Below, piece by piece: positions 25,801 through 38,412 of a stretch of DNA of 64,000 nucleotides. The notes beneath the pieces are model-generated. The model was given only the letters and a program-made list of their open reading frames with translations, was not told the origin of the DNA and did no database searches. The DNA is taken from positions 25,960,713 to 26,024,712 of the forward strand of contig NC_092574.1 in the NCBI RefSeq assembly GCF_037975245.1, read 5' to 3'. Positions within the stretch are counted from its first letter, which is position 1. Each line of letters opens with the position of its first letter. The DNA comes from Apostichopus japonicus (lineage: Eukaryota; Echinodermata; Holothuroidea; Aspidochirotida; Stichopodidae). Position numbers and translations under genes: made by a program.

Positions 25801-28800
25801 ATAATTTGCTGTAATATTTTTTGGCCCCATAAACCCGATATAGCCTGTCCTAGGTGGTACTTTATTTGAGGAGAGGGGGAGGGGTGCAGTGAATGGGATA
25901 ACTGTTGTTAACGTATTCACATGCTTTATACAATTATAGTGGAAATTAATTGGTTCACTAATGAAGCATCGGTACTTGAAATATGCTATGAATAACTACA
26001 ATATGCTATGAATAACTACAATATGCTATGAATAACTACAATATGCTATGAATAACTACAATATGCTATGAATAACTACAATATGCTATGAATAACTACA
26101 ATATGCTATGAATAACTACAAGATGCTATGAATAACTACAATATGCTATGAATAACTACAATATGCTATGAATATCTACAATATGTAATGTATCTGTGGT
26201 ATTGATATACAGTACATGTTAAGTCCAGCTCTGATATATGACTATGATAGTTGCCCATTGATGATTAGACTGAAAAACTTGATAATAAATTTCATGAATT
26301 TGTTACACTATAACGACAGTTCAGATATAGATGTAGATAATTGATGGATATAAATATCATCAATTTCAGGTTCTCGTTGGTTGTCACTGAAATTGCAGAT
26401 GCCGGTCTCCTTGGTGAGGAAATCATACCAACCCTTCAACATGCCTGGAGCCATCTACTCGAAGAAAATAAAAGTAGAGAGGTTAGGAAGGTCATTAAAG
26501 ATATATCTACTCATGAAGTAGCTAGTTGCCTTCTGACACCAGCTCATATTGTAAAAGAGCTGTATTTGGTGCAAGTCTGTATTAATTTATTGAATTCCAA
26601 AACAGCTGGTGGTCTTTATTGCCTGCTGTATGATACCTACAAGCACAGAATGTTTTGTTTGTAGATGTTTTGATATGTCAAAATATACATTTCTGTTCAA
26701 AACAATTCTCAAAATTCTGTTAGGCCTTCGTCACTCTAAAGGTGTTACTTTTTTACTGCCTGATGAAATGAGAATATATTCCAAGCATTCAGTTCCTACA
26801 ATGCAAGGATACTGCTTCGGATGCAACGAGTAAAGAACAATTGAAGTTGGTATACCATACTCCAACCTACACTGAAAACAATGCATGAATTACTGAAATG
26901 AAAATAAATGGACCTTGAGTTAAAAAAGATAAGTTATGTATAATTTTAGAAATTAAATGCAAGCAGTTATTTTAAGCTATAATTATTAATCATTGGTGGA
27001 TTGAGTCAATTTCCCTTTTTATCCTTGACACAGTTGATGCTTTAACTATACTATTGCAATATTTCTAATATTTTTCCACAAAGCATTTGCATTTCATTTA
27101 CATACTCCCAGTTTGGATAACTTAAACAGATACATTCCTCAAAGAGGAAGCTGCATTTTAAGTAACAGATGGTTTGTTCTTCTGAGTTATATCAGTAGTT
27201 AAACCAATTATCTTGAATCTCTGTAACTGTAGTAGACTTTTCCAAGATAATGAATATATTTGCTTATTTTGTGTCTGTTTTCTGCAGGATAATAATTTAC
27301 CACAGAAGCAAATCATTCCAGCTGGTGCTAGTGTTTTCATTCAACTTATTGAAAGTGATTACATCATGAAGCAACATAGGTGGGTATAGTTAAATCACAT
27401 GTTGCAACATAGGTGGGTAAAGTTAAATCACATGAAGCAACATAGGTTGGTATAGTTAAATCACATCAAGCAACATAGGTAAGTATTGATAAATCACATG
27501 AAGCAACATAGGTGGATAGGTGGGTACAGTTAAATCAAATGGAGCAACATAGGTGGGTATAGGCAAATCACATGCAACATACGTGGACATAGTTAAACCG
27601 CATTGAGGAATGTTATTTATGTAACTTGTTATCACAAGCCCCAAACAGTAGGTGGGTATAGTCAAAATCAAGGAGAAACAGTTATTATTTAAGTTGTGGT
27701 CACGTAGTAACATAAGTGGGAATAGTTTAAAACAATGAGAAAACAGTTGAAGTCATGAAGCAGCATAGGTGGGAATAGTTAAATACAATGAAAACATAAT
27801 TGCGTTCTTTGAACTAGAAACGCAACAGACTCGTAGCTTGAGTACAACAGTAAGAGGACAAGTCCGCTTGTTATGAGAAGAAAGGATGTGAGTACATGGC
27901 TCTGAGGGTGAGTGTGAGTAATTAATCTTGTGCTAGGATCTATACAAGATTTCCAACATGTGTACGGGTGTGAGTACAATTCTACAAGAGCGAGTACAAT
28001 CACATGTGAGTTTCATAAATGGACTCACTTCAAGTCTGTAACACAATAATGAAAGCATTTCTATTGATGAGAATGGTTGCGTACATGTTCTCTTTTATTT
28101 CTGAGACTTGGGAATGGACATATACATATTGGGGTGACAGGGGAGAAGGTGATAGGGGTTGTGGTTGAAGCAGGTTATAATTTACAATTGCCTTCTGCAG
28201 CTTCTAGAACAAGTTACTACACATTGAATGGGAAAAGAACAGGAATGGATTAAATGAAAAACAGTCTTTTGTTATCTCGGACTATGTAAAAGTTCTCCAT
28301 CTATATAAATCTTCTCTGTGAAGATCCTGCTAGGATCGAAATGTCAGGCCTTCTAGCGTTTACTTATTGCAGTTCTTAGATAAGCAGTTTGCTAACAGTT
28401 TTTTCATCTCCTTGTTAACTTGACTAGTGAGAGACCAGTGAAATCCTTCAAATTGCTCCTATTCTGAGAATCATTGGCACCATTTACGTTTTTCTTCAAC
28501 CTGTGTACTTTTCCTTTTAGGAAGGTGAATGCAGTTGATATTCTTCGTGGGGTGAATGTTACCAGTAAGAGTGTTCAGGCGACCCTTGATGTATCATCAT
28601 CATCTTCTATCATTGATGGTGATACGGAGCCATATTCCTCAGAGAATCTCTCTCAACTACCAGGTGGCTGGAAACCTCTCACTTCACCCTCCTTAGTCTA
28701 TAAATTTAACTTTTGTCAGTCAGAGGTAAGACGTTAGTAAGGACATTCATTATTATTTGTAGAACAGCATTCAGCTTTGATAAGGGTTGTCCTTAAATGT

Positions 28801-31800
28801 GTGCTCAGATTTTTCAGAAGAGACAGACATCAATTGATGATACTCGTAGTGTTACTGCTAACCTGCATCTTGTCTCAACAATATTCTGTATGATGTTTGG
28901 GGGATTATAAATCAAATATTTTTGAAGTATGTTGTCGATCTTTTTAGTTGAAGGGAAACAATCGGCCTGGATATCAATTGACTTTAGTGAGTTCACATAA
29001 ATTGAGTTTAAAAACCACCTAAACTATTTTCCTCTACTGAATTATTGCAATGTATTTTACCATTCATAGATTTACTTGGGAATTGTCATTTTATTGGATG
29101 ACTTATGAAAGTGTTAGGCATAGTTGAAATAATTATTAGTTCAATCCTTCCGATTCTTTAAGTTTTAAAACTCATGGATGCATGCTGAGGACATCAGGGA
29201 TTGTAAATTAAATCGGTTCAAGTAAAGCAGGTACTATTACTGAGTGACTGGTTAATGTGTCATAAGAAAGTTTAAGTTCTATCAAGCAAGTATCTTGAAA
29301 TGTTGCTGAAAGTTAAGTGACATGTTCATCTGTTAGTCTCAGTAGCCCAGCCACTTTGATGGATGAGCCTATGATTTAATAGCTCATGGTCTCCAAAGTT
29401 AAAAGTGGTATGAAACTGCTAACAGCAATTACTTTTGATAAGCTTCACTAACCCTTTAAAGTGTTTTCAATTTGTTTAACATGATCTATGTCAGTGTTCT
29501 CCCTTTCTTTTCTTTTTCTTTTTTGTGAGTTCATTTTATGTGAATATTCATGTATGACAATTATTTATAGGTTCTTGATCAAGATCATCAGACAGATAGT
29601 GTCTTATCATTGCCTATCATCTGCTCTGGTCGGCCGGATGCAATTATTTCTTGGTTTGACCTCCATCTTGATGAAGAGAGCAGTCTAAGCTCATCTCCTG
29701 CCTCTGGGAGCTGCTGGGAGCAAGCTGTTTATCCCATCTGTGCTGAACAGTTTCAAGGTATTACAATAACAACAGTATCTATGGAGATAAGAAAGTCTCT
29801 TTATATATTCATGAAAGAACTTTTAACTGTACCAGTTTTGCAAATGCTGGTCGAATAATTAATCACTAATTCACAGTCTCCCATTAATATCAAGTTTATA
29901 TGCAAAATTAATAATATTCTTGATCATATCCACATTCCAGAAAAAGTTTTCTGAGATGTAAATTTAGCCTGCTATAAGTTGGGTGTGAATGCAGAGTAAG
30001 CATTGATATTACCTTGATGTTTGTCGGTCCTCTTAGCAGCGGTCATTACTTACTTCGTTTAATAACTCCTTTCCCAATGACCAGCTCTTATTGTGTTCTA
30101 CCTATAAGATTTAATTTAGGTCAAACGCCATCCATGTGCCAATTTTTCCTCTTTATTGGTATCGATCCGATCCTGTTTACACCAGAGTTTTCCCATTTTT
30201 CACTGTCAGCTTTTATCCATGCTATGAGTGTTCATGTTACAACGTACCCAAAACCCTTACACACTCAAATGGGTGGAACAATTACCCACTTGTATCCATT
30301 GTTCTGACTTATGACAATTCCTGTGTTTGTTAAAATGATCAATATTTGGGTTTTACTCACTCCCTATTGTTCCGCTTTCCCTACTTACCTATTGCTACTT
30401 AATAAAACATCGATCACTTGGGCCCATTCCTTCATGTCAGTGTTTGAACTTGTAAATTCAGAATTGACCTTTTAATTTCTCCACTTTGTTCATTAGATAA
30501 GAATAGAACTGTCTTGGAAGTTACTCAAGAAGATATGGTAGATATAGTATGTAGATGCCACCCAACATGGATGTCTTTCAGAGTCAAGGATATCAAATCT
30601 AAGCGGCAAGAATATTCTAAATCTCTAAGTAAACCAAAGACAACGGAACAAGAAGACTTAAAGTCAAAGTATAGAGTGACTGATGCAGACTCGAGAATGG
30701 AGATCTCTCTAAACATTTCAAGTAATAAATTAGCAATTCTGAATGATGGAAAATATCTAAACCATCTAAGAGAGTCTATGCAAACTCTAACCAGCATGGC
30801 AACACAAGGAGACAAATCGGTAGAAGAAAAGTTGTCAGTCAGAATATCGAATCCAAATTCAAAGCTGACAGTTTTGGATTTATCTGGCATGGGAATATCA
30901 TTCTTTGCCCTTAAATCGATGGACATATTAAAAAACCAGTTAGTGGGAATTATCTCTCAGTCGGATGGAGAAGATCTTGTGGAGGAAATATTTAAAAGCA
31001 GAGAGGAAGACTTGCAATATTTTAAAAGATGCACCTTGGAGAGTACAGAGATCAGTACGCTGGAGGATGTGAGCATCATCATTGCCGATCCAGTCGAAAC
31101 TGGAGGAATCCTTAAAGCAAATGCACTGGAAGATATTTATGTCTATGGGTAAGCTCATGAATCTGTCATTAGTTGAAATTAGAAATAACATTTCACTTGG
31201 TGAAATACACTATCATTTTTCATGGCCAGAGGGCTATAAGCACAGTACATAATGCAATGGAGTCCCCCATCCCCCCCCCCCCCCATCATGATGCTTACTA
31301 TCCCTTGCCTATTGCCTCCTACCCTCCTCCAGTAAAACAAAACTGAAACACACAACCTTAAGGCAAACAAGAAAGAATTAATATATCTTTCTCTAACTTT
31401 CAGTCTTGAATGGATTGCAGTATATCTATTATTATGAAAACCCATACAGGCAAAACATCTCAGGATACCCATAGATGTCCTAGGCAAAATAAAATAACAC
31501 TTGCATCTAGCTTATCTACTAGTATAATGAACTGGGCTGTAACAGAAATATAGCATAAACTGATATTCACAGTAAACTCAAAATCATTAATCACAATTAT
31601 GGGCAGACACCCTCGACCATCCGGATGAAACTATTGGCCATCTTTAGATATGCTCATGTGTCTGTTTGTGATGTGGTATTTATGGATTTTAACCATGTTT
31701 TGTTTTTTGAAAAAGATTCTGTTGTGTCTCACTAGGGCTTTACTATACTAACACAACTATAAGTATAAGAGAGAACACATACACGTGTGGTCTGCTTGGA

Positions 31801-33021
31801 GTTAACATGTGTACTGATGTATTATATGCACAGTCAAAGTAACATCAAAGCAATGGTGACGTGGATATATTATGCAAATTAGAACTATTTTAATACACTA
31901 CAGATTCAGCGGATTCTTGTTTTAAATTACTCATTTAATTCCTCTCCACCTTAAGTACGAGGAGTTCTCATGGCAGTGTATTCACGATTCCAGGATGTTT
32001 GAAAGTTCATGCTGTCTGTGTGGAATCAGAGGAATTAGTTAGGAACACCAGAGTGATAGGAAGTGACCCAACTTTAGGAGTCAATGTTGAGAAGATTAAC
32101 AAATTCAAGGTAAGCCATAAGGTGAATGTATGGGCTTTCTGACTTATTCATGTCTCTCACGGTTCGTGGGGAAAATGTGGTTTCTTTTTGTGAACAAATT
32201 TCATGTTTTTTCCTGTCTGGCATTTCAGTGAAATTCATTTGTTCAGTTAGCTTAAATGCTAGATAAATATTATAAGGTGCCACTTGCAATGTTAATGGGG
32301 TTTTGAAAATCTTGTAGGCTAGAGAAATTTGTCCCATGGCTAGACTTGACCATCCTGAGATCCAGATGGTTTGGGAAAGGGTGGGGGTGGGGGGATATGG
32401 AATTTCACTGACTAAGTGTGAGATGGAATAAATGAGTTAAGGAAGTTAAAATATGTTGAGTTTGTGATTGTTTAATATGTTTAATGATGATTTCTGGTTG
32501 GTCAGGTACTAAGAAAGTGTGACTGTCTATTGTCATTTAAATGAATACAAATGTTTATTATGTAATGAATATACTTTAGTTTGCATTGATGAATTATGAA
32601 TTACTTAAACATTAACATAGATAACTCAAGAAGTCCTTATATTTTATCTTTCTTTCAGACGTATACACAACTTGACGTCTATCTTCCCACGCTGCCTCAC
32701 AGAGCATTATCAGATCCCTTTACAACATTTAGCATCGACATCAATCAACTTGTGAAGTGTAAAAATCCCATGGAAGTGTTTATACAGGACAGAGAGTTCA
32801 CGTTAGAAGCCACAGCCTCTGGAAGAATAAGTGCGATAGTTTACTGGTTTGAGATGACGATGTCGAGTGGAGTGTGCCTAAATACTCTTGATGAAGACAA
32901 CCACTGGATGCAAGCTGCTTTTGTGATAGACAAGGAGGTCCTGGTTCAACCTGGAGATAAAATTCAAGTTACAGCTCACTTCAGGAACAACTCCTTGTCA
33001 TTTGTTGTCAGAAAATACTGA
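22871..33021 (+). CDS. PRMT9: Protein arginine N-methyltransferase 9, 11 exons, about 830 aa
   Basis: Arginine methyltransferase; human PRMT9 makes symmetric dimethylarginine on the splicing factor SF3B2. Exons: 22871-22876 (tentative ATG GAG start exon), 23660-23979, 24188-24421, 25562-25729, 26370-26481, 27288-27379, 28521-28725, 29571-29757, 30497-31148, 31956-32109, 32659-33021. From 23660 on all phases close. An N-terminal TPR-like helical region (FAHFLLALTLKP, GHPEEAVTLLHKAV) is followed by SAM motif I VLDIGSGTG at about residues 176-184 and the VTEIADAGLLGEE double-E loop (E250, E259). PAYSS/VPGG-like family landmarks are present as QLPGGWKPLT and CWEQAVYP. The second methyltransferase-like half has CTLESTEIS and ends NNSLSFVVRKY. 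Human PRMT9 is 845 aa. The start is uncertain: the same frame stays open upstream to an ATG at 22706. Confidence 0.88.
25981..26180. repeat. 20-bp tandem satellite, 10 units, in PRMT9 intron 4
   Basis: Ten head-to-tail copies of the unit atatgctatgaataactaca. Most units are identical; a few carry one change (agatgc, aatatc). The uniformity points to recent expansion or homogenisation. The array lies about 190 bases upstream of the exon at 26370. It is not a CRISPR array: there are no variable spacers and the host is an animal. Confidence 0.95.
27366..27600. repeat. Minisatellite seeded on a PRMT9 splice donor, unit about 30 bp
   Basis: Units of the form gaagcaacataggtgggtat followed by agttaaatcacat repeat seven or eight times with substitutions. 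Weaker copies continue to about 27785. The first unit contains the end of the exon 27288-27379 (codons for KQH plus AG) and its donor GTGGGT, so the array begins in coding sequence. Most units keep an ATAG-GTGGGT-like donor. Splicing must choose the first among several near-copies. Confidence 0.9.
28316..28350 (+). other. Hammerhead-ribozyme-like remnant, copy 2
   Basis: The sequence ctgtgaagatcctgctagga then tcgaaatgtc has the order CUG(A)UGA - stem gatcc / loop tgcta / stem ggatc - GAAA, the conserved order of a hammerhead core. It is one base short in the CUGANGA box. Stem III and stem I partners are not obvious. Similar motifs occur in Penelope-like retroelements. It is probably a decayed fragment and not an active ribozyme. 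It lies in PRMT9 intron 6. Confidence 0.4.
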
Positions 33022-33965
33022 TGAACAACTTCAAGAAATGACTGTTTGGTTGAGTTTATTGAATGACTTTCATGCCTAATGGACAGATGGTTGACTGCTT
33101 ATAAGCTATAGTGATTTAAACATGGAAGATACTTATTACTTACCGACTTGGAACGGAGTAAACGTGATTGTGAATTGGGAATTAAGTCATTGCTGGAGAA
33201 GGAATAGACCTGGTGGCATCATAGATTATAACAGAGGGCTCCGTAATTTATATTTATAATCAGCATTTATGCTTGTGTATTTTAACCATCCAAAGTTATA
33301 GTTGTATTCATTGTTGAGTTTATAAACCAAGAGATAATGAAAAGGAACTTATAATCAAATATCCGCTTTTGAAGACTATTTATGAAGAATTTCATGTTTA
33401 CGCTCGGTTTAACGTTATTAGTGAAAGGCCCAGCTTACCGTTACCAACTTATACCTGGAACTATAAAAAATCAGCCTTACAATAGCATTAATTATGGATG
33501 GTTATATATGGAAGTACTTCAGAAGAAAATAATCATGCAGATAAGAACCGGACTATTATATATAAGTCCTAATGACTTCATTATTCTGAACGGTTCACAG
33601 TTTTTGTACCCGATCACTTAGGAAAATTGTCATATAAGACTGTGGGACCGAGTGGTTCAGTTCATAGTTTCCCATAATCAAAGATAAACTATAACTTAAG
33701 AGCTTCCTTAATTGCTTTAACTGTTAAAAGACATGATTTAACATTTCCAACAGTCTTGTTATGGCAGGCACTCATTGGCATAGTGTCCTTTGGGATATTT
33801 CCAATTTCACCTTTGACCTGGCAGTTGGAGATATTTGGTGGTGTGTCATAAACACACAACGGCATTCAGAGTCTTCTGACACGGCTGTGAGGTTTTCACA
33901 GTCATTTTGTAATACTTTTTGACATGCCAATTGTGTAATTATAATCAAATTAATGGAAAGAGAGA

Positions 33966-33971
33966 AATAAA
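33966..33971 (+). terminator. Candidate polyadenylation signal of PRMT9
   Basis: AATAAA about 945 bases after the PRMT9 stop codon. This is the first canonical hexamer I noticed downstream; it would imply a 3' UTR of about 0.95 kb. Confidence 0.4.
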
Positions 33972-33999
33972 TCCACAAAAAACAAAGTCAGAACTTGGT

Positions 34000-35274
34000 C
34001 TGTTAAATGTACCTTTAAGATTATGCTTGCAGGCTGTACTACCATGCCATTACAGCTTTTCCATAGCATGATATGAAGTATAAACCATGCTGGTATTACA
34101 AAGGTATAAACTAAAACACACCTTGCTTGAGTGTAATAGATCCAGCCATGCCTGATGAGAGGGAGAGGTGTTGGGGCTGCAGCCCTGGGGACATTTACGG
34201 GGTACATACAAATACGGGATACAGAATAGTGCACATTCATTTACATAATATAAATAAGGGAAAAAGTGCAAAGAGGGATGGCATAACCAGCCCGACCTTG
34301 TTCCCCATACCTCTGAGTGTGTATTAACATACAGGTTTCTTGACTGTTTCTCATGTAAATTTTTGAATTACAAGTGTACAATTAGAAGTGATGATTAGTT
34401 TGACTTCACTCCTTGCAAGTATAAACTCCTTTTTACTGTGTAATTGTAATTCCGACTCAGTCCAAAAGCAGTTTAGGACCACCTGGATCCAAGTATGAAT
34501 CTGGTGCTCACTGTGAAGGTGAGCTTTCTTCTAGCTTCAACGTTTACTTCGCGATTCGGCTGGGCTATCGCTATCGTACGCTTTCGCGGATCGCGATATG
34601 GCCGATCGCTGGTCGTTCATGGAAGAACCTTAGCGAAAGAAAAGCCCTAACTGTGTAACTTTAACCACTACATGAAAAGATGAACTACGACAATGGAACA
34701 GGTAAATGAGGTAAGATGTTTTGTCTTTCTATCATGATGAATGTTTATAGTCTGGTTCACAACTTCGCAGTAAGTTGTAAAGTTTGTTAACGTAGTATTA
34801 GTACAGTATCAATACCAATCTATGCTTGTAAGTTGTACTAAGATTAATAGTACCCTGCACTACGGTGACAATGTCTCTATATAACTAGTTATAGAGTAGT
34901 GTAACTTACAAGTTTCATGCCACTTTTGCGGGTTCTAGTATTATTAATCTGCGTAGCCAAGTAAGGGCTAGGCTAGTTAACATATACTTCAAGTGGGCCT
35001 ATTTTTTTGATGGTATTTATTATTTTAGACTAAATTTCAAAGCATTCTGATGGACATTCATGTGGAAAATTAACTCAGTCCAAGATCATACTTCGTAGAC
35101 CTAGCCTTTGGGATCCAATATTGTTACAGTTCTCATACAAACATGACATTTCCATTCTAGGCCTAGGCTACAGTAGATGCAACAATATTTGTGCCCCATT
35201 GTTTCTCTGCATGTTAGTCTTATCATGCAGATACTGTACATACATACCCTTTATGAATAAAGTCCATTAGTTGT
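34000..35274. promoter_or_regulatory. Intergenic region with a CpG-rich promoter-like patch at about 34530-34640
   Basis: Most of this stretch is AT-rich without genes. The patch at 34530-34640 stands out with many CpG dinucleotides (ttcgcggatcgcgatatgg and neighbours), unlike the surroundings. It is followed by a short ATG frame, 34683-34702, that ends at a good donor (ggaacag-GTAAAT). It may be an alternative 5' exon and promoter for the downstream hAT-derived gene. This is inference from composition and splice signals only. Confidence 0.35.
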
Positions 35275-35283
35275 TTACATTAA

Positions 35284-35534
35284 CAAAGTGGCTATTTTTA
35301 TGACTAGTCGTAACAATAATTTCCGGTTACGCATGCGCAGTTGCTTTAACGTGGCTATTTTTACGACCAGGAGTACTATTTTTACAACCAGTAGGAACAA
35401 TAATTTCCGTTTAGGGTTACCCGTACTACATGCGTAGTTGTTTTTTTTCTTTCTTTACTGCGCATGAATTCGCCGATGTCGTATGACTAGTTTATAAATA
35501 ATTGTTACGCCTGGTCGTAAGAATAGCCATGGCC
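35284..35534. mobile_element. MITE with 9-bp target duplication upstream of the hAT-derived gene
   Basis: The flanks share TTACATTAA (35275-35283 and 35535-35543). The ends are inverted repeats around tggctatttttatgac on the left and gtcgtaagaatagcca on the right. The interior repeats the left arm once more (gtggctatttttacgacc near 35350). A 9-bp target duplication with long inverted repeats resembles Mutator-like elements. It is non-coding. Confidence 0.65.
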
Positions 35535-35989
35535 TTACATTAATAATATATAAGTTCTGTGAATGGGTCACTTCTGAACTCTAGCACTCATCATCCACAT
35601 GTTGCGTGAGTGTAACATCCGCCAAGTGATATAAATTACAAAGACTCATTTACTGTGCTGATATTTTCAGTTCATTTAAATTTAGGCAACATTGTTTACT
35701 TATAATAGGTAGTTGGTTGCATACCATAGGCCTTTCTACAAAATGGTGCTCTGCCAATTTTGCTTGTGCTTTTTTTAAAGGGTGTGAAGACTCGCGCAAA
35801 AAGAACGTCTAATGCCGGTAATCTGACCTAGTTTCGAATGATGTGTAACAGAAGTGTTACACACCACCATCAATCCCAGAAAATATGCACGCAGCTTGCA
35901 ACCTTCGGTAATTAGACACTTGTGTACAGTCAGTACATACAGCTGTCAGCTGCGGTCAATACTCACAGCACTGTACAAACGATACAGCG

Positions 35990-38412
35990 ATGGAAATCTC
36001 AGGTCCAGCTAAAGATAACAAGGTATTAAGCTTCATTACTGTCTGCATTTTGTAGAGACAAGCAGAGAATTAACTTGCAAGCAACTGAAAGTTAACTTTT
36101 TCAGATAGCGGCACGCGGTTTGGGGCGAGTCTTCAATGCCTTTAAAAAGTGTAACCAAGTCACGTTGATGTAAAAATGGATAATGTAGTTGTACTATTTG
36201 ATTTGACTTACCGTTTTCCTCATATTTACAGTATTTTGTTCATTTGTATTAAATTTCGATTTGATAATCTTAGGAAACCTGTTGTTTTTTTGCTCAGATG
36301 GAGAATACAGAAGGAGACAATGAGCCCAGTGTGCATGCACCCCAAGAGAAGAGTACTATCAATGGTGATTCAGTCATTGAGACGAGACTGCGAAGACAGA
36401 GAAGAAAGAAAACATTTGCAGATGAAGGTGAAGTGGCACAAAGTAACAGGTACAAACAGAAGTACATACCTAAGTGGGAGAGAATACCCGAATATCAGGC
36501 ATGGTTGACCAGGAACCCCAAAACACGTAGAGCCCACTGCCTATACTGCAATGTTGATATCAACATTGATAAAGGTAAAACTCAGCTCAGTAGACATTGC
36601 CAAAGAATAAAACATCGGAAAAATGAGAGGCTTTGGCATAGGAAACCGCTGAAATCACAACCAACGGCAGCAGCAGTGGTGAAATCATCTTGTAAATTTC
36701 TGGGACAACAAGTTCAACATGCAGAGGCTCAGTTGATATTTTTTTTGGTGGAAAACAATTTGCCACTGAGTTTAACGGATCCACTCTCCGGCATGGTACA
36801 GATGTTACCTTCCATAGGAGACCCAGTCCAAAGACTGATGCTCTCGCCAGAGAAAGCTACTAGTATGGTTACCCAAGGTTTCTCTTGTTACTTCAAACAG
36901 AATGTGTTTGAAAAACTGAAAAATGTTGTGTTTTCTGTGGTTCTGGATGTTGCTCATGATAAACATGACAACAGACACTTGGTTGTGTGCATCACCTTTT
37001 GCGACAAGAAACTGCAATTACAAGTGGACGTGTTAGACATCTTTGAAGTCCAAGGGAACTCTGTGGAAAGTCTTTTTGATAAACTACGAGCTACTCTCAC
37101 AGAAATGGAAGAAGCTGGTGTTCCTCCAAAAAATTGGGTTGGATTCCTTATTGACACCACCAATGACCTTTATGAAACAACACACCATCTAGCTATTTTA
37201 ATCAATGAATATTACCCCTGGGTTATCCCCATCAGATCACCATGTCACATGACTCACCTTGCAGCTTCCTCAGCCTGTGGGAGACTCCCTACAAAACTTG
37301 AAAACGTTTGTAAACTCCTCCATGCCCACTTCAAAACTAACCCGAACCAACTTGCGCCTCTTTTAGAGTTTCAAGAATTTTGTCGGTTGAAGGAAGACAA
37401 GGTACTTGTCCCTGGTCAAGATTGTTGGCTGTCTGTTCATAACTTCATTAAACAAATTGTCAATCAGTGGGACACTTTGAACTCTTACTTTTCCAAGTTG
37501 ATTACAGACAGTGTGAATGATGTTGAAAATGATACTATCTGTAAAATACTGCAGGATTCACTTATGAAAGTTCTCTTCCAATTTGTTGAGCATGTGCTTT
37601 GTACAATCAGCACTTATAACAAAACCTTCCAGATGGAGGAACCATTTTTCTTTCAGCTCCAAAGAGAAACGGTAGAACTAATACGTAAACTTACCTTGTC
37701 TTTTATGAGGAGGGATGTGGTGCAGTCCATCTCGGACATAATGGACTTTCCACTACTGGCAACAGACTTTCTTCCTCTATCCCAAGTTTATCTCGGTTTG
37801 GAAGCTTCCTCGACTCTGGCAGCTCTCATCTCTCAATCTCAGCTTTCGTACGAAAGTTCGGAAGTCTTGGAGCTCTTGGAATTATGTCAGAACTTTTACA
37901 AAGATATAGTTGTGGAAATTCAGTCCAGGTTTGATTTTAGTCACCCAATCTTTCATCTAGCGAGTATCATCAACCCCCAGAATGCCCTCGACCTCAAACC
38001 TGCAACGCTCTCGGAATTTTTTGCAAATTACGATCATCCAGAGTGGAACAAGAACGAGATAGAATCAGAATGGCGAGCTGTGAGCAACCTGAAGTTACCA
38101 TCGGAAAGAGAAATACTTCATTCACCTCTCCTCTTTTGGAGGTATGTTTTATCTCAAAGAACAGCGAATGGCGACTTCAAATTCAGTAATCTCCAGCAGG
38201 TAGTTCTCTTTTTTCTCTCCCTTCCCTTTTCTTCCGTTGTGGGAGCCAAAGTTTCCAGATTTTTGAAACGCATTAATATCGGTGGTAGGTTAAACTTGCT
38301 GCATGCCGATTTGGAAGGATATGCCAAACTTCAAAGTGGAACTGATATGTACGGTGTACACCAACAGAGAAGGAGACGGAAAAACGTAAAGAAAGACGCA
38401 GTGCAGATGTGA
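35990..38412 (+). CDS. hAT-transposase-derived protein with BED zinc finger, probably domesticated, 715 aa
   Basis: Two exons: 35990-36022 (MEISGPAKDNK) and 36298-38412. The acceptor ttttttgctcag sits directly before the in-frame ATG, and phase is 0. A BED-type finger is seen in the second exon at residues 81-106 (C81, C84, H100, H106) after YIPKWERIPEYQAWL. A hAT RNase-H-like region follows (FSVVLDVAHD, NWVGFLIDTTND, CHMTHLAASSACG). The C-terminal dimerisation segment is SPLLFWRYVLSQRT ... LFFLSLPFSSVVGAKVSRFLKRI. In active hAT proteins this last motif contains a catalytic E in a VERVFS-like context, but here an A stands at that place. The second D lies in an altered context (IDTTND in place of DGA). 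A long intact frame with a lost catalytic residue and a host-like intron suggests an exapted gene. A recent transposon copy is the alternative. No flanking terminal repeats were found. Confidence 0.75.

Noticed and set aside
25981-26180. Regular 20-bp direct repeats as a possible CRISPR array
   Set aside because: Units are contiguous without unique spacers, and the surrounding gene is a spliced animal gene.
30525-30926. 133-codon minus-strand open frame
   Set aside because: Antisense of the large PRMT9 exon 30497-31148.
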